From Coenobita brevimanus (taxonomy: Eukaryota; Arthropoda; Malacostraca; Decapoda; Coenobitidae): 64,000 nucleotides of DNA. The translations under genes and the position numbers were made by a program. Position 1 is the stretch's first letter; each line of letters starts with the position of its first letter. Location of the stretch: the NCBI GenBank assembly GCA_032717465.1, contig JAVRFU010000146.1, positions 62,501 to 126,500 on the forward strand. Reading direction: 5' to 3'. The notes beneath the pieces were generated by a model. It had not been told where the DNA came from, did not search any database, and worked only from the letters and a program-made list of their open reading frames with translations. Positions 10,905 to 21,924 of this stretch are shown here, one piece after another.

Positions 10905-11762
10905 GTTGATCTGTCTATCTATTGCCAGACATCTGAATCCTGTAAGGGGTGGCCACAAACAAATCACCTCCATGCTGCCCTTTCCCCCACCATCTAACTG
11001 CCCTGCTCCCACCTCATACCCCTCTGTCTCATACACCTTTCTACTCCATCCCTCCATCTCATCCTTGGCCTCCCCCTCCCTCTACCCCCTTCCACCTCAC
11101 TCACATACACTCTCCTCGTCAGTCTTTCGCTCTCCATCCTCTCTATATGGCCAAACAACCTCATTGTATTTCTCCTATCGCTTTCTATCACATCCACATC
11201 CACACCACAACGCTCCTTCACTTCCTCATTTGTCAGTCTGTCTTTCCATGTGACTCCACATGCTCCTCTCAGATAACTCATTTGCACTGCTCTCACTCTT
11301 GTGTCCTACCACCAAGGTCCGGGCTTCATTTTCATACGTTAGAGTTGGTATCACAATACTGTCATGCAGCAACTCTTTTACTTCCATGCCCACTTCTCTG
11401 TTTCTTATTACTGCCTTCAGAGAACCAGCAACCTTTCTTTCCTGTTGCACCCTTTCAAGCACTTAACCCTTTAAACTTCCATCCTTACTCATTACACAAT
11501 CCAGGTACTTAAATGCCCTCACATTTTCCATTTCCTCCTCATTTAACCTCACTGTACATTCGGTGCCTTCACTTCTCTCAAAGACCTTAACTTTACTCTT
11601 CCCTACATTCACCTTTAGATTCCATTTCTTACACACTCTCCCAGACTCATCCACCAAGCCTTGCAGCTCCCCTTCATCTTCACTTAACAACACAGTATCA
11701 TCTCCAAACAACAGTACAGGGAGTTTCCAAACACTGATCTCTCTCATTAGGGCTGCTCCGAC
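10905..11762 (-). mobile_element. Family 1 LINE, 3' 860 bp, RT remains
   Basis: From a TCTA tail at 10905-10922 leftward-reading into FGDDTVLLSEDE (degenerate catalytic box; first residue of the usual FADD changed), LKVNVGKSKVKVF, FKYLDCVMSKDG, LTYENEA and RLFGHIERM. Open pieces 11463-11747, 11226-11462 and 10994-11296 show at least two frame changes and a stop between KDGSLKG and VLERVQ. It is truncated at 11762 in the middle of the RT. Confidence 0.85.
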
Positions 11763-11989
11763 ATAATCTGAATTTATTTTGCACTTACTTTAGCATGTTT
11801 AAATTTACTGGAGGTCAGGCTTCATAACTGAAACTGTTGTGATTTTTTTTTCTCTGAATACAGGTCTCGTTTTTGTTTTTAAATTCGTTTTCGTTTTCAT
11901 TTTTAAAGGCTCCAACATGCTTGCATGCATCGGCCTTGATCACCTAATGGCGGCTCTCCACGCTGCACGATCCATTCTAGCCTCCCTGT

Positions 11990-13900
11990 TCAGTCCCTTA
12001 ACCCTGAGGTCACATTGACCTTGTCCCATATCTTTCTCAGTCTACTCCTCGTAACCCCACCCCCAATATTAACACTTCTCACCTTCCTCACCCAATTATC
12101 ATCCCCCATCCTCTCCACATGTCCAAACCATCTCAATCTACCTCTCCTCATCACAACACCAATACACTCCAGTCCCATCCTACCTCTCAACGCTTCCATC
12201 ATAAACCCAGCCCCTCCAGGCCTTGGAAGCAGGGACGCACTGCACATCCACCTGATCACTGTCATTTCTGTATGTCTGAGCCGGCGAATATCTTCCTCCT
12301 TCACTGCCCAAGTCTCACTGCCATACAGCATGACACTCCTAACACATGCTGCATACAAAGACCCCTTAGCCCGTAGGGAGAGTCCTCTCAATGTCAGGAG
12401 AGGCAAGAGCTCCCTGAACTTCTTCCAACCACTTCTCACCTTAGCCACAGTGCTAGCTCCGGCCCCACCTCCAGCACACAACATGTTTCCCAAATAACAA
12501 AACTCTTCCACACTCTCAAGAGATCCCCAGCAAGATCAATCCTTTCACGCCTGACAATCTCCATCTGCTCACCCCGGCATGCCATACACATAAAATCAGC
12601 ATTATCTTGCAGTCTACCTCTGATACCACTACATCTCTTATGCACCCATTTATCACACACACCACACAAGATGGAATTACTTCCCACGCCCTTGTGACAA
12701 ACTGCACATGGCCACTCTCCCTCGTCTTTGACAGTACCGCCACCAACCCTAGATATCATCACTTTTGTTTTATCTGCAGTTACCCTTAAGCCCTTGTGCC
12801 CCATACCATCCCTCCACTTCCTAAATCTTTCTTCCGCTTCCCTTTCATTCTCTGCAATCAACACCAAATCATCGGCATGCAACATCTCCCACAGGAATCT
12901 GCTTTTGAAGTCATGTGAGAGGGCTTCAAGTACCATGATAAACAACATAGGACTCGAAACTGACCCCTGATGCACACCAACATTCACGGAAAACTCATCA
13001 CTCAAATCTCCATTCACTCTTACCTGGATGCTACCTGGGTGCGAGCACCCACATACATAGCCATAACCACCCTAACCAGCCACTCCTCCTAGTCAAGCCT
13101 TCTCATTGCCCACTTCACCACCTCTCTAGGGACTCTGTCAAAGGCCTTTTCCAAATCAACAAAAACAAAATACAGATCCCTTTTCTTACCAATATATTTT
13201 TCCTGAAGCTGTTAACAATGAATATGGCATCAGTGGTCCCCCTACCTGGCATAAACCCAAAATGCATCTCATCAACATTCACTCTCTCTCTAATCATACC
13301 TTCTAAGACTCTCTCCATTACCTTCATTATCTGATCTAAAAGCTTTATACCTCTATAATTTCCTCTTTCCAGGGCATCACCCTTCCCTTTATACACATTT
13401 ACAATTACACTCTTCAGCCAATCATCTGGGACAACACCATCCATCCATCATCCAATCCTACATTGCCCCATGAGGAGCGAAGGAGCCCGGGGCTAGGCAG
13501 TTGGTCTCGACATTTAAGATGAGAGTGACCAGCCTCACCTTGTATCCCTGAGTAGCATTCATTCATAAATAATCATATTTGTCAGGTCAGTGACTAACCG
13601 CACCCCTATATTTCCTGAGGCCTTCAACATTTTGGCAGTCAACCCAGACACACCTGCTGCCTTACCCACCTTCATCCTGCCTATTGCCTCATTCACAGTA
13701 GCAGCAGCAATCAAAGGCCAAGGGCCAAACACTGGATCTGCTGGCTCCAAACCTTCCCTGTCCCAGTCAAACTCCTCATTCAACAACCGGTTATAATGCT
13801 CTCTCCATGCATCTTTAATATCCCCACTGTTCACCACTACCCTTCCTTCATCATTCTTCACACACTGTTCACCTATGATATCCCGATTATCCCTCTTCAT
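11990..13900 (-). pseudogene. RT with PHD finger, family 2 copy 2 (broken)
   Basis: Open pieces 13559-13900, 13115-13444, 12436-13017 and 11990-12511. The palm and catalytic box here read HADDLVLIA (Tyr to His). The zinc finger (12577-12708) retains the full C4HC3 set including KWVHKRC, so it is the better template of the domain. The C-terminus includes EEDIRRLRHTEM and RWFGHVERMGDDNW. Frame changes lie near 13110, 12500 and in the finger-to-palm region, besides the inserted SINE. Confidence 0.85.
13437..13562 (-). mobile_element. Short SINE-like element B with ATGG tail
   Basis: Interrupts the RT frame of family 2. The undisturbed copy reads straight through at 3052-3068 (ATCTGGGACAACAC, then CTCATAAATAAT), giving an empty site. 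The element contains GGAGCCCGGGGCTAGGCA and ends in CCATCCATCC (an ATGG-type tail on the minus strand). Related copies are at 41702-41787 and 61607-61720. No tRNA or 5S promoter box was recognised. Confidence 0.7.
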
Positions 13901-14040
13901 CTGATCACTTCATCATCTAAAATATATTTTTCCTTTCCACACTATTTAGGTTATCAAACAAAAGTCTTGGTGACTCAGACTTCACCCTGTATACCTCTCT
14001 TCTAGCCCTACGCTTGGCGGCCAAGTATTCCTCCTTGCTA

Positions 14041-14550
14041 TAATGATAATCATCATCATCATCCGGGCAGGGTGAGGAGTAGCAATGTCCAGACAGCCCA
14101 AATTTGCCCAATCCAAAGGGCCACACTTCCATTCGCTCACAATTCAAGCCCCCAGAATCCTGGCTCTGTATGACATGCCAAAAACATTGACCACGTTCTG
14201 TAGCTTCACATAAACGTATCCGAGAGTCAATAATAATAACAGTAATAATAATAATAATAAAAATGCAGTACCCCAGTCTGCAGTCCACATACAGTATACG
14301 CTGGCTACAGTTTACATATTGAAGGGACAAAAAAAAGTCACCATATGCTGGATTAATCTGCCTTCCAATACAAAGAATTACAGAAATCTAACTATATCAC
14401 ACTCCAGGGGTTGTTGCTGTTGATCAACCCTTGTCTGTCTAGATGAGCAGACTCATCAACTGCAGGGAAGCAACTGCCACTGAGTCTGTATTCCCTTGCG
14501 GCTGACAGCGGGGAATAGTGTAAAAGTTTAGTTCCTGGATGGATGTCACA
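14041..14550. other. Microsatellites and unassigned sequence
   Basis: ATC repeats at 14049-14065 and AAT repeats at 14226-14262; otherwise no recognised feature. No 5' LTR of the neighbouring gypsy element was found here. Confidence 0.5.
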
Positions 14551-15348
14551 TTTGGGTAATTCCATGAAGATGTCAACCTTTTGTGTCAAAATCAGAATTG
14601 CTTAAAAGTATATAAATTATACATCATTTTAAAGCTTAATCATTGAATTTTATGAATCTGAAGAGAAAGAGAGCCTAAACTGTCAACTTGGGGAGCTGCA
14701 TAAAAAACTGTCATGTTATGTCACCAAAGAAAAACCAGTGCTGAATATAGCAACTTTCATAACATCATTGACCAGAGTATGTTATTGTTTGGAATGCTGA
14801 CATTGTGTTTTACTGAAAATGTGTCTATTTGAGTTGTGATTGACACTACAGTTGTTTACATATACTGTATGTTGTGGTCAGAATGTAGCAGGACCTTTAA
14901 ATGGAAGTATTTCAGGAGTAACGTGTCTCATGTTTTTTCCTCATTTTTCCCATACACAACTAACAAACTGGAGAATACCAACATAACTTTATATTATAAA
15001 CAGGCATCCCAAGGCCTTAATAATGTAATGCTGGGATACTTTGAAATAAACCCTGGTAAGCCATATGGTCTGTCACACACGTTACATGCCCACTGTGAGG
15101 AACGTTACCAGAAAATGATGTAAAGTTTCTCACGCACACCTTTGAACAAAAAATCAAAGTACCTGCACTGAAGTCCAATGATAAAACCCCTGTGTTTGTA
15201 ATTTAGTATGTTATCTTTAAGTTTTTATTCTTTCCAAACAGTAAATTGATTTTGCCTGGTACCTGGTGAGTGTGCTTTACCATCATGTCTCCAATGACTC
15301 CAGCTGATTATTTGAATTCTGCTGGTATTCATTTTACACATGTATCAT
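14551..15348 (+). repeat. Left arm of a 2.18-kb inverted repeat
   Basis: About 798 bp matching the reverse complement of 15935-16730 with only scattered differences. The outer end begins TTTGGGTAATTCCATGAAG. The inner end runs through GCTTTACCATCATGTCTCC into the start of the transposase-like frame, so the duplication includes coding sequence. The open frame at 14836-15123 is probably fortuitous, because it recurs in mirror image. Confidence 0.9.
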
Positions 15349-15776
15349 TGTGGACTGATAGGGAAGCAGCCCACTTCAAGAACAGGTATTCTATGGCAGC
15401 TCTAACCTCTTACAAAGCCATCCACAACTGCACTGCTAAATGGAACTTTCAAGAAAGTTATCATGGCAAGGGCCCTCATGATAGGATTGGGGCTTTACTA
15501 AAACGGAATGTCTACAAGCAAGTTTTGCAAGGTCGCTGTACAGTAAGGTCTGCTGTAGAATTTTATGAGGAGGCTGAACAAATAACAGATAAAACTGAAC
15601 TAATGTATGTGTCTACTGAACATATAAACACTGAGAAGTCAAGATATGTACAGATCTGGAAAAACTGTAAGGCAGCAAAATCCATTCAGCAGTGCAGGTC
15701 AGTAAAACCTCTTGGCCACTGTAAAGTAGCATTGTATCATTTGACTGCAGACCAATCACCTTTTAAGCAGTGCTAA
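15270..15776 (+). pseudogene. Transposase-like fragment inside the inverted repeat
   Basis: A 168-codon frame beginning within the left arm and extending through the spacer. It contains VSLWTDREAAHFKNRY and YHGKGPHDRIGALLKR. This combination (W-S/T-D then HGKG..D.IG) resembles a TE-derived protein repeatedly seen in invertebrate genomes and looks like part of an RNase-H-fold catalytic core, with the Asp and His/Asp positions visible. I cannot name the superfamily. Downstream is a Ser/Thr-rich tail past the stop (SDSSTSSDREGTPS). The N-terminal half of any full transposase is absent. Confidence 0.45.
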
Positions 15777-15934
15777 CTTCAGGAGACTGGCTATGACCCA
15801 CAATCTGACTCCAGTACTAGCAGTGATAGGGAAGGTACACCATCTCTTGCAGAAATGTCAGAGTCATTCATGTCTCAGCCTGAGCCACAGAGTACTACTG
15901 ATATTATGATTCTTGTAAAGCAGAGTTGGGGGTG

Positions 15935-16730
15935 ATGATACATGTGTAAAATGAATACCAGCAGAATTCAGATAATCAGCTGGAGTCATTGGAGACATGA
16001 TGGTAAAGCACACTCACCAGGTACCAGACAAAATCAATTTACTGTTTGGAAAGAATAAAAACTTAAAGATAACATACTAAATTACAAACACAGGGGTTTT
16101 ATCATTGGACTTCAGTGCAGGTACTTTGATTTTTTGTTCAAAGGTGTGTGTGAGAAACTACATCATTTTCTGGTAACGTTCCTCACAGTGGGCATGTAGC
16201 CTGTGTGACAGACCATATGGCTTACCAGGGTTTATTTCAAAGTATCCCAGCATTACATTATTAAGGCCTTGGGATGCCTGTTTATAATATAAAGTTATGT
16301 TGGTATTCTCCAGTTTGTTAGTTGTGTATGGGAAAAATGAGGAAAAAACATGAGACACGTTACTCCTGAAATACTTCCATTTAAAGGTCCTGCTACATTC
16401 TGACCACAACATACAGTATATGTAAACAACTGTAGTGTCAATCACAACTCAAATAGACACATTTTCAGTAAAACACAATGTCAGCATTCCAAACAATAAC
16501 ATACTCTGGTCAATGTTGTTAGGAAACTTGCTATATTCAGCACTGGTTTTTCTTTGGTGACATAACATGACAGTTTTTTATGCAGCTCCCCAAGTTGACA
16601 GTTTAGGCTCTCTTTCTCTTCAGATTCATAAAATTCAATGATTAAGCTTTAAAATGATGTATAATTTATATACTTTTAAGCAATTCTGATTTTGACACAA
16701 AAGGTTGACATCTTCGTGGAATTACTCAAA
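15935..16730 (-). repeat. Right arm of the inverted repeat
   Basis: Mirror copy of 14551-15348; outer end GGAATTACTCAAA at 16718-16730. The 586-bp spacer (15349-15934) is single copy. The next bases, TAAACA, lead directly into the gypsy primer-binding site at 16737. Confidence 0.9.
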
Positions 16731-16736
16731 TAAACA

Positions 16737-16752
16737 TGGTGGCAGCTGATGG
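16737..16752 (+). promoter_or_regulatory. Putative tRNA primer-binding site
   Basis: TGGTGGCAGCTGATGG begins with the TGG complementary to a tRNA CCA end and lies where the 5' LTR should finish. The tRNA is not identified. Confidence 0.55.
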
Positions 16753-17001
16753 AAGTGGAGCTGAGAAGAGAATGCGGTCTGCAGTATAAGCCATTTGAGT
16801 GATATGACCTGCTGCTACTCCTGGCGAAATTTTGAAGTGGATGTTAGCCTGCTGGGGAACCTGCACATTCTTCCTGCTTGTGAGTGAACTGGTCCCCTAC
16901 AATCTACTGATGTTCCTGCCTACAGCCTGTGAGTAGACGGATCTCCTTTGACCTGCAACCTATTGATAAGTTCCTGTAACCTACTAGCCTCACCCACCAA
17001 G

Positions 17002-20000
17002 ATGAGTACAGACACTGACAGTGAGCGCCGTTATGCTGGTGTCAGAGCCCCTCAGCCCTTCTGTTTGGGGACAAATGTTGCAGAAAACTGGAAGCTTTTC
17101 AAACAGAGATGGAACATGTATGCTCTTCTCTCAAGACTACACACTGAAGAACCCAACATCCAGGTAGCTACGTTCCTACAGTATTTAGCAGATGATGCCC
17201 TCAAAGTATACAATGGTTTTCAGTTTGAAGGTAATGAAGCTGATAGGACAGTGCAAGATATAATCAACAAATCTGATGAGTTTGCCATTGGTGAAATTAA
17301 TGTTACTTATGAGAGATTCATATTTAATACAAGGAACCAGCAAGAAGGAGAACCCTTTGATAAATTTTACTCAGATTTGCAAACTCTTGTAAAGACTTGT
17401 GATTACTGTGACACATGTAAAGCTTCCCTGATGAAAGACAGAATTGTGTTAGGCATTCATGACTCCAGTGTTCGTACTGAGCTACTTAAAACAAGAAATT
17501 TGACTTTAGAGAAGTGTATTGATACCTGCAAAGCTGCAGAGAGTGCCATCTCACAGACCCGAGTGTTGAATCCTGTCCCTGAAACTGTGAACAAGGTCAG
17601 ATCTAGGACAGACAGTTGTGCCCAAGCAAATAGTTCCAACAGTGTAGCTAGGAAATGTAAGTTTTGTGGTCTTTCACATGTGTTTGCAAGAAATAAATGT
17701 CCAGCTGTAGGGAAAGTATGCCTGAAGTGTGGGGAAAGAGACCATTTTGCAAGTATGTGTCGTGTTAAAGCCTCTGTCAATGCCACTGTAAAATCCTCGA
17801 ACTTCAAAAAGAAAGCTGTACATCAGGTTGCTGAGAGTGAACCAGATGCCCAGCCCCATGGGGCGTCCAGTTCGGATGAAGAGTGGGTTAACACATTACA
17901 TTACATGACAGTAAACTCTGTAAAATCTCCCAAGAAAGATGTTAAGTGTTGCATGTTAATTGATGATAATGAGGTAATTTTTCAGATCGACACTGGCTCA
18001 TCAGTTAATGCCCTACCACTACAATATGCAAAAAATGTACAGAAGACTAAGAGAATCCTTACTACCTGGAATAACTCTGTTCAGACTCCTGTGGGTGTGT
18101 GCAGGAGAAGCATTAAAAATCCCAAAAATGGTAAGAAATATTCTGTGGAGTTTGTGGTGTTTGAAGGAAATTTAGTCCCTCTCTTAGGTCTTGGGGCTAG
18201 CAAACAGATGGATCTGATAACTGTTAATGAAGATGTATTTGAACGTGTGGATAATGTGAAAGTGAGTGAGCCTGACTGTAATAGTGACATGTTGAGTAAT
18301 AACGGCACTGATGGTTTAGGTACTCTGCCAGGTCTACAGTCATTGTCAGTAGACCCCCAGGTGAAGCCAACCATCATGCCTGATAGAAGGGTCTCTGTTG
18401 CACTTAGACCAAAGCTGAAAACTGAACTTGATAGACTAGAGAACTTAGGTGTCACTGTGCCAGTTAGTGAGCCGACTGAATGGGTGAGCCAGATTGTGGT
18501 TGCACCAAAGAAGAATGGTGACATCAGAATTTGTATAGACCCTTGTGAACTCAACAAAGCACTGCTCCGAGAACATTATACTCTTCCTGTACTTGAGGAT
18601 ACATTGCATGAGTTGAGCCAGTCAGAAGTCTTCTCTAAAGCAGATCTTGCTTCTGGTTACTGGCACATCAAACTTGATGAAAAATCTAGCTACCTAACCA
18701 CTTTTCAAACGTGTTTTGGGAGATACCGCTGGGTTAGACTACCCTTTGGTTTATCAGTGTCATCAGAAATCTTTCAGAAAAGACTACTTGAAACTTTACA
18801 AGGTGTACCTGGTGTAATTTGCATAGCTGATGATGTGATAATTCATGGGAAATCTCTGGAAGAGCATGACGCCAACTTGAAGCAGTTCTTTGAGAGGTGT
18901 CAGAGAATGAATATAAAACTGAATGAAGACAAGCTCACTCTGAGAACTGACAATGTAAAATTTATGGGTCACTGTATTACAAAAGATGGCCTGGTAACTG
19001 ATCCGGACAAAATCCGAGCCATATGTGAGTATCCAGCACCTACTAATGTTGTGGAGCTAAGGCATTTTCTAGGTATGGTCAATTATCTTGCTAGGTTTCT
19101 GCCCAACTCAGCATCTGTTTTGTACCCCTTGCATAATCTTGTAAAGAAGGATGTTTCTTGGGTTTGGTCAGCAAGCCAACAAGAAGCATTCAACCGAATT
19201 AAGTGTATGATCACCAATAGCCCTGTGCTCACATTTTACAACCCCTGTGATGAGCTTACCCTAGAAAACGATGCTAGTGAATATGGTCTGGGTTCAGCAT
19301 TAATGCAAAATGGGAAGCCGGTAGCCTTTGCCAGTCACTCCTTATCTAACTCTGAAAGAAATTATGCTCAAATTGAAAAAGAAATGTTAGCTGTTGTATA
19401 CGGATTAGAGAAATTTCATCATTACACATATGGGAGATCGGTCAGGGTCCTCACAGATCACAGACCTCTTGTGTTCATAGCAAACAAGCCACTATCTCGT
19501 GCCCCACGACGACTCCAGGCGATGCTCCTTCGCGCTCAAGACTACCAGTATCAACTATTTTACCGTCCTGGCAAAGAAATCCCCATTGCTGATGCTCTTT
19601 CACGTGCTCCCCTGCCTGACACAGGAGATGACTCTTTCTCAGTTAACAGTCTAGCCTACTCCCAGTTCAGGGAATCTCGCCTTCAAGAAATACGGCATGC
19701 CACAGAAAAGGACCCAACGTTAAGACTGCTCAAGGATGTCATCGTTCAAGGGTGGCCTGATGAGAAAGGTCACCTTCCAGACTGCCTAGCCCCATATTAC
19801 AGTTATCGAGAGGAGATGTCTGAACAAGATGGTGTTATTCTTAGAGGAGAGAGGGTGGTAATCCCTAGCTCTATGCGATATGAGATGATGGAGAAGGTGC
19901 ACGCTGGCCACTCGGGTATAAACTCCTGCCTACGACGTGCAAGGGAGTTAATCTACTGGCCTAGGATGTCTTCGGAAATTCGTCAGTTTGTGGAGTCCTG

Positions 20001-20967
20001 TGACGTCTGTTCCTCCTATTCACTTAAGCAATCCCCTGAGCCCCTGTATCAACATGAACTTCCAGAACGTCCCTGGGAAAAAGTGGCAACTGACTTGTTC
20101 ACCATCCAAAACCGAAACTATCTGGTAACTGTTGATTACTTTAGTCAGTTCACTGAAGTTGACTACCTTCCAGAGATAACTTCAGAAGCCATCGTCACAA
20201 AACTTAAGCACCACTTTGCTGGACATGGCATACCTGACGTTGTGATCAGTGATAATGGTCCACAGTTTTCCTCTCATCAGTTTCAGTCATTTGCAAAGAA
20301 GTGGAAATTTTGCCATGAAACTTCTAGTCCTGGAAACCCCAAGTCCAATGGTGCAGCTGAAGCCGCTGTAAAATCTGTCAAGCTCATGATGAAGAAGTGC
20401 CATCGGGCCAAAGAAGACCCCTACCTTGGATTGCTGAACATGCGCAATACCCCTCAAGAAGGTATGGCAACCAGTCCTGCTCAGCGGCTTATGGGGCGTC
20501 GCACCAAGACATTGATCCCTGCTATTAATGCTCGCTTGCAGCCAAATATCATTGCTGGAGAACGAGAATGCATGGAGAAGAAAAGAGCCAGCACTGCAGA
20601 ACACTACATGCATAGAAGAAGCCTCAAACCCTTGTCCGTTGGAGATACTGTGCGAGTACAACCAATAGACGATCCAAAGAAGGAGTGGAAGGAAGCCACT
20701 GTAGAGAAGCAACTTAGTCCCCGAGCTTATGAAGTAACAACGAAGGATGGAGGTACATACAGGAGAAACCGTCAACAACTGCGATCATCTAAACCAGCCA
20801 GAACACACAAGAGTCGGCCCAATGATGATAAGACAACACTGGCAGGTGATGCATCCTTAGAACCTGAGACTGTGAGCTGTGGGGACTGTGTCGGATCTCC
20901 TTTAGTAAGTGACTATGTAACCCGGTCAGGTAGGACAGTTAAAGCACCAAGGAGACTGGACTTGTAG
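17002..20967 (+). CDS. gag-pol: Gag-Pol polyprotein, Ty3/gypsy
   Basis: A single uninterrupted 1321-codon frame from the ATG at 17002 (MSTDTDSERR); the frame is open 18 codons further upstream without an ATG. Domains in order: capsid-like gag; two zinc knuckles (CKFCGLSHVF..C at about residue 219 and CLKCGERDHFASMC at about 240); protease IDTGSS (D330); RT with catalytic IADD (D610, D611), a change from the usual Y/F-x-DD; RNase H starting at END (D757); integrase HHCC finger (from H967) and DD35E catalytic core D1031, D1084, E1120; then a basic tail. Gag and pol are fused without a frameshift and there is no envelope frame. The layout resembles Mag/K02A2.6-type elements (inference). It is the only long intact gene in the window. 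Confidence 0.93.
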   Translation: MSTDTDSERRYAGVRAPQPFCLGTNVAENWKLFKQRWNMYALLSRLHTEEPNIQVATFLQYLADDALKVYNGFQFEGNEADRTVQDIINKSDEFAIGEINVTYERFIFNTRNQQEGEPFDKFYSDLQTLVKTCDYCDTCKASLMKDRIVLGIHDSSVRTELLKTRNLTLEKCIDTCKAAESAISQTRVLNPVPETVNKVRSRTDSCAQANSSNSVARKCKFCGLSHVFARNKCPAVGKVCLKCGERDHFASMCRVKASVNATVKSSNFKKKAVHQVAESEPDAQPHGASSSDEEWVNTLHYMTVNSVKSPKKDVKCCMLIDDNEVIFQIDTGSSVNALPLQYAKNVQKTKRILTTWNNSVQTPVGVCRRSIKNPKNGKKYSVEFVVFEGNLVPLLGLGASKQMDLITVNEDVFERVDNVKVSEPDCNSDMLSNNGTDGLGTLPGLQSLSVDPQVKPTIMPDRRVSVALRPKLKTELDRLENLGVTVPVSEPTEWVSQIVVAPKKNGDIRICIDPCELNKALLREHYTLPVLEDTLHELSQSEVFSKADLASGYWHIKLDEKSSYLTTFQTCFGRYRWVRLPFGLSVSSEIFQKRLLETLQGVPGVICIADDVIIHGKSLEEHDANLKQFFERCQRMNIKLNEDKLTLRTDNVKFMGHCITKDGLVTDPDKIRAICEYPAPTNVVELRHFLGMVNYLARFLPNSASVLYPLHNLVKKDVSWVWSASQQEAFNRIKCMITNSPVLTFYNPCDELTLENDASEYGLGSALMQNGKPVAFASHSLSNSERNYAQIEKEMLAVVYGLEKFHHYTYGRSVRVLTDHRPLVFIANKPLSRAPRRLQAMLLRAQDYQYQLFYRPGKEIPIADALSRAPLPDTGDDSFSVNSLAYSQFRESRLQEIRHATEKDPTLRLLKDVIVQGWPDEKGHLPDCLAPYYSYREEMSEQDGVILRGERVVIPSSMRYEMMEKVHAGHSGINSCLRRARELIYWPRMSSEIRQFVESCDVCSSYSLKQSPEPLYQHELPERPWEKVATDLFTIQNRNYLVTVDYFSQFTEVDYLPEITSEAIVTKLKHHFAGHGIPDVVISDNGPQFSSHQFQSFAKKWKFCHETSSPGNPKSNGAAEAAVKSVKLMMKKCHRAKEDPYLGLLNMRNTPQEGMATSPAQRLMGRRTKTLIPAINARLQPNIIAGERECMEKKRASTAEHYMHRRSLKPLSVGDTVRVQPIDDPKKEWKEATVEKQLSPRAYEVTTKDGGTYRRNRQQLRSSKPARTHKSRPNDDKTTLAGDASLEPETVSCGDCVGSPLVSDYVTRSGRTVKAPRRLDL

Positions 20968-21268
20968 GAATAATGTACCGTACAGTGTACCATTTTGCAC
21001 TGTGATTAATCTTGCCCTTCAAGGAAATAATAATTATTCATTTATTTTTTAAATATGTGTGGTCTGTAAGGAATTATTGGGTTCTATACAGCACTTAATT
21101 TCCAAAGAATGTAAATGGAGTGCAACACCCGACACTTGATATATGTCCAACTGTCTATTGAATACCTAATCTTATCATGACTGATTATGCTTTATTTATT
21201 AAAGGGGTAAGGTGTTTCGTGCTTTGCATGTCAGGATTGATTATGTGTCTTTTACGAAAGGAGGAAGA

Positions 21269-21456
21269 TGTTACGTATTTTGAATTAGCCGCAATTGGCG
21301 CGCTACCCACAATGCTCAGCTGTTTTGTGTTGAGGGTCAGATTCGAAAGCTAGAGAATAAACACCGCTGTCTCACTCCACCCATCTCTTGTTTGACTACC
21401 CTGCCTCGCCAGTATATCTTCACGGCAAACGACATAATACACAAGAACACGAAACA
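21269..21456 (+). repeat. 3' LTR of the gypsy element
   Basis: 188 bp, TGTTACG...GAAACA, with an AATAAA signal inside AGAGAATAAACACC. It is followed by CTAGC. It also forms the left edge of duplication copy A. Confidence 0.9.
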
Positions 21457-21605
21457 CTAGCCCTCCCAGGCGTAGCATTCAAGAACACACAACACATCCA
21501 TCTAATCACTGTCCTCTGTATGTCTGAGCCAATGAATATCCTCTTCCTTTACTGCCCATGTCTCACTACCATCCAGCATTACACTCCTAACACATGTCCA
21601 AGATG
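21457..21605 (-). mobile_element. Family 2 LINE fragment interrupted by the LTR
   Basis: Minus-strand C-terminal coding region of family 2 (compare 1840-1985). In copy B the same sequence continues on the other side of the solo LTR at 30670-30716, showing the gypsy insertion hit this LINE. Confidence 0.8.
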
Positions 21606-21924
21606 AATATAATTTCCTGACCAACACATATACAACATAAGGTCCAATACTTAGACTTCCTTTACTTAGCCTAAGGTGCCTTCATGTGGTGGCACTGATG
21701 TGTGTGAGTGGTGGAGCTGCCCAGGTATTTAAACATCCCTCAACACCTTCCCTATCTCTGCTTGGAGGAGGATGGAAAAAAAGAAAAATATGTTCATCCT
21801 TGGTTTGTATAAATCCACCAACTGTGTAAATAAAAATAAAAAAAGAACTGATGCTAAAGAGGGATGCCTTCACCTGGTGACACTAATATACAACCTCCCT
21901 CAACCCACAATTTCAAATAAGGAG
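21606..21924. other. Unassigned spacer in copy A
   Basis: No gene or known repeat seen. The equivalent is 31055-31362 in copy B. Confidence 0.5.

Larger units (their letters stand above)
11870..14040 (-). mobile_element. Family 2 LINE with PHD finger, copy 2
   Basis: Parallel to copy 1 at 1518-3500, with the same 3' tail type (degenerate AAAACG units, 11870-11907) and the same order RT, PHD, C-terminus. It is interrupted by a 120-bp SINE-like insertion at 13437-13562 and truncated at about 14040 by an ATC-rich microsatellite. Confidence 0.85.
16731..21461 (+). mobile_element. Ty3/gypsy LTR retrotransposon lacking its 5' LTR
   Basis: Primer-binding-site-like TGGTGGCAGCTGATGG at 16737, untranslated leader, one gag-pol frame, polypurine tract GAAAGGAGGAAGA (21256-21268), 3' LTR (21269-21456) and a CTAGC target-site copy (21457-21461). 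Only about five bases (AAACA, 16732-16736) in front of the binding site could be LTR end. The rest of the expected 188-bp 5' LTR is replaced by the inverted repeat. Confidence 0.85.

Noticed and set aside
14836..15123. 95-codon frame repeated on the minus strand at 16158-16445
   Set aside because: It occurs only because the inverted-repeat arms mirror each other; the sequence has no coding signature and the two frames are one sequence.
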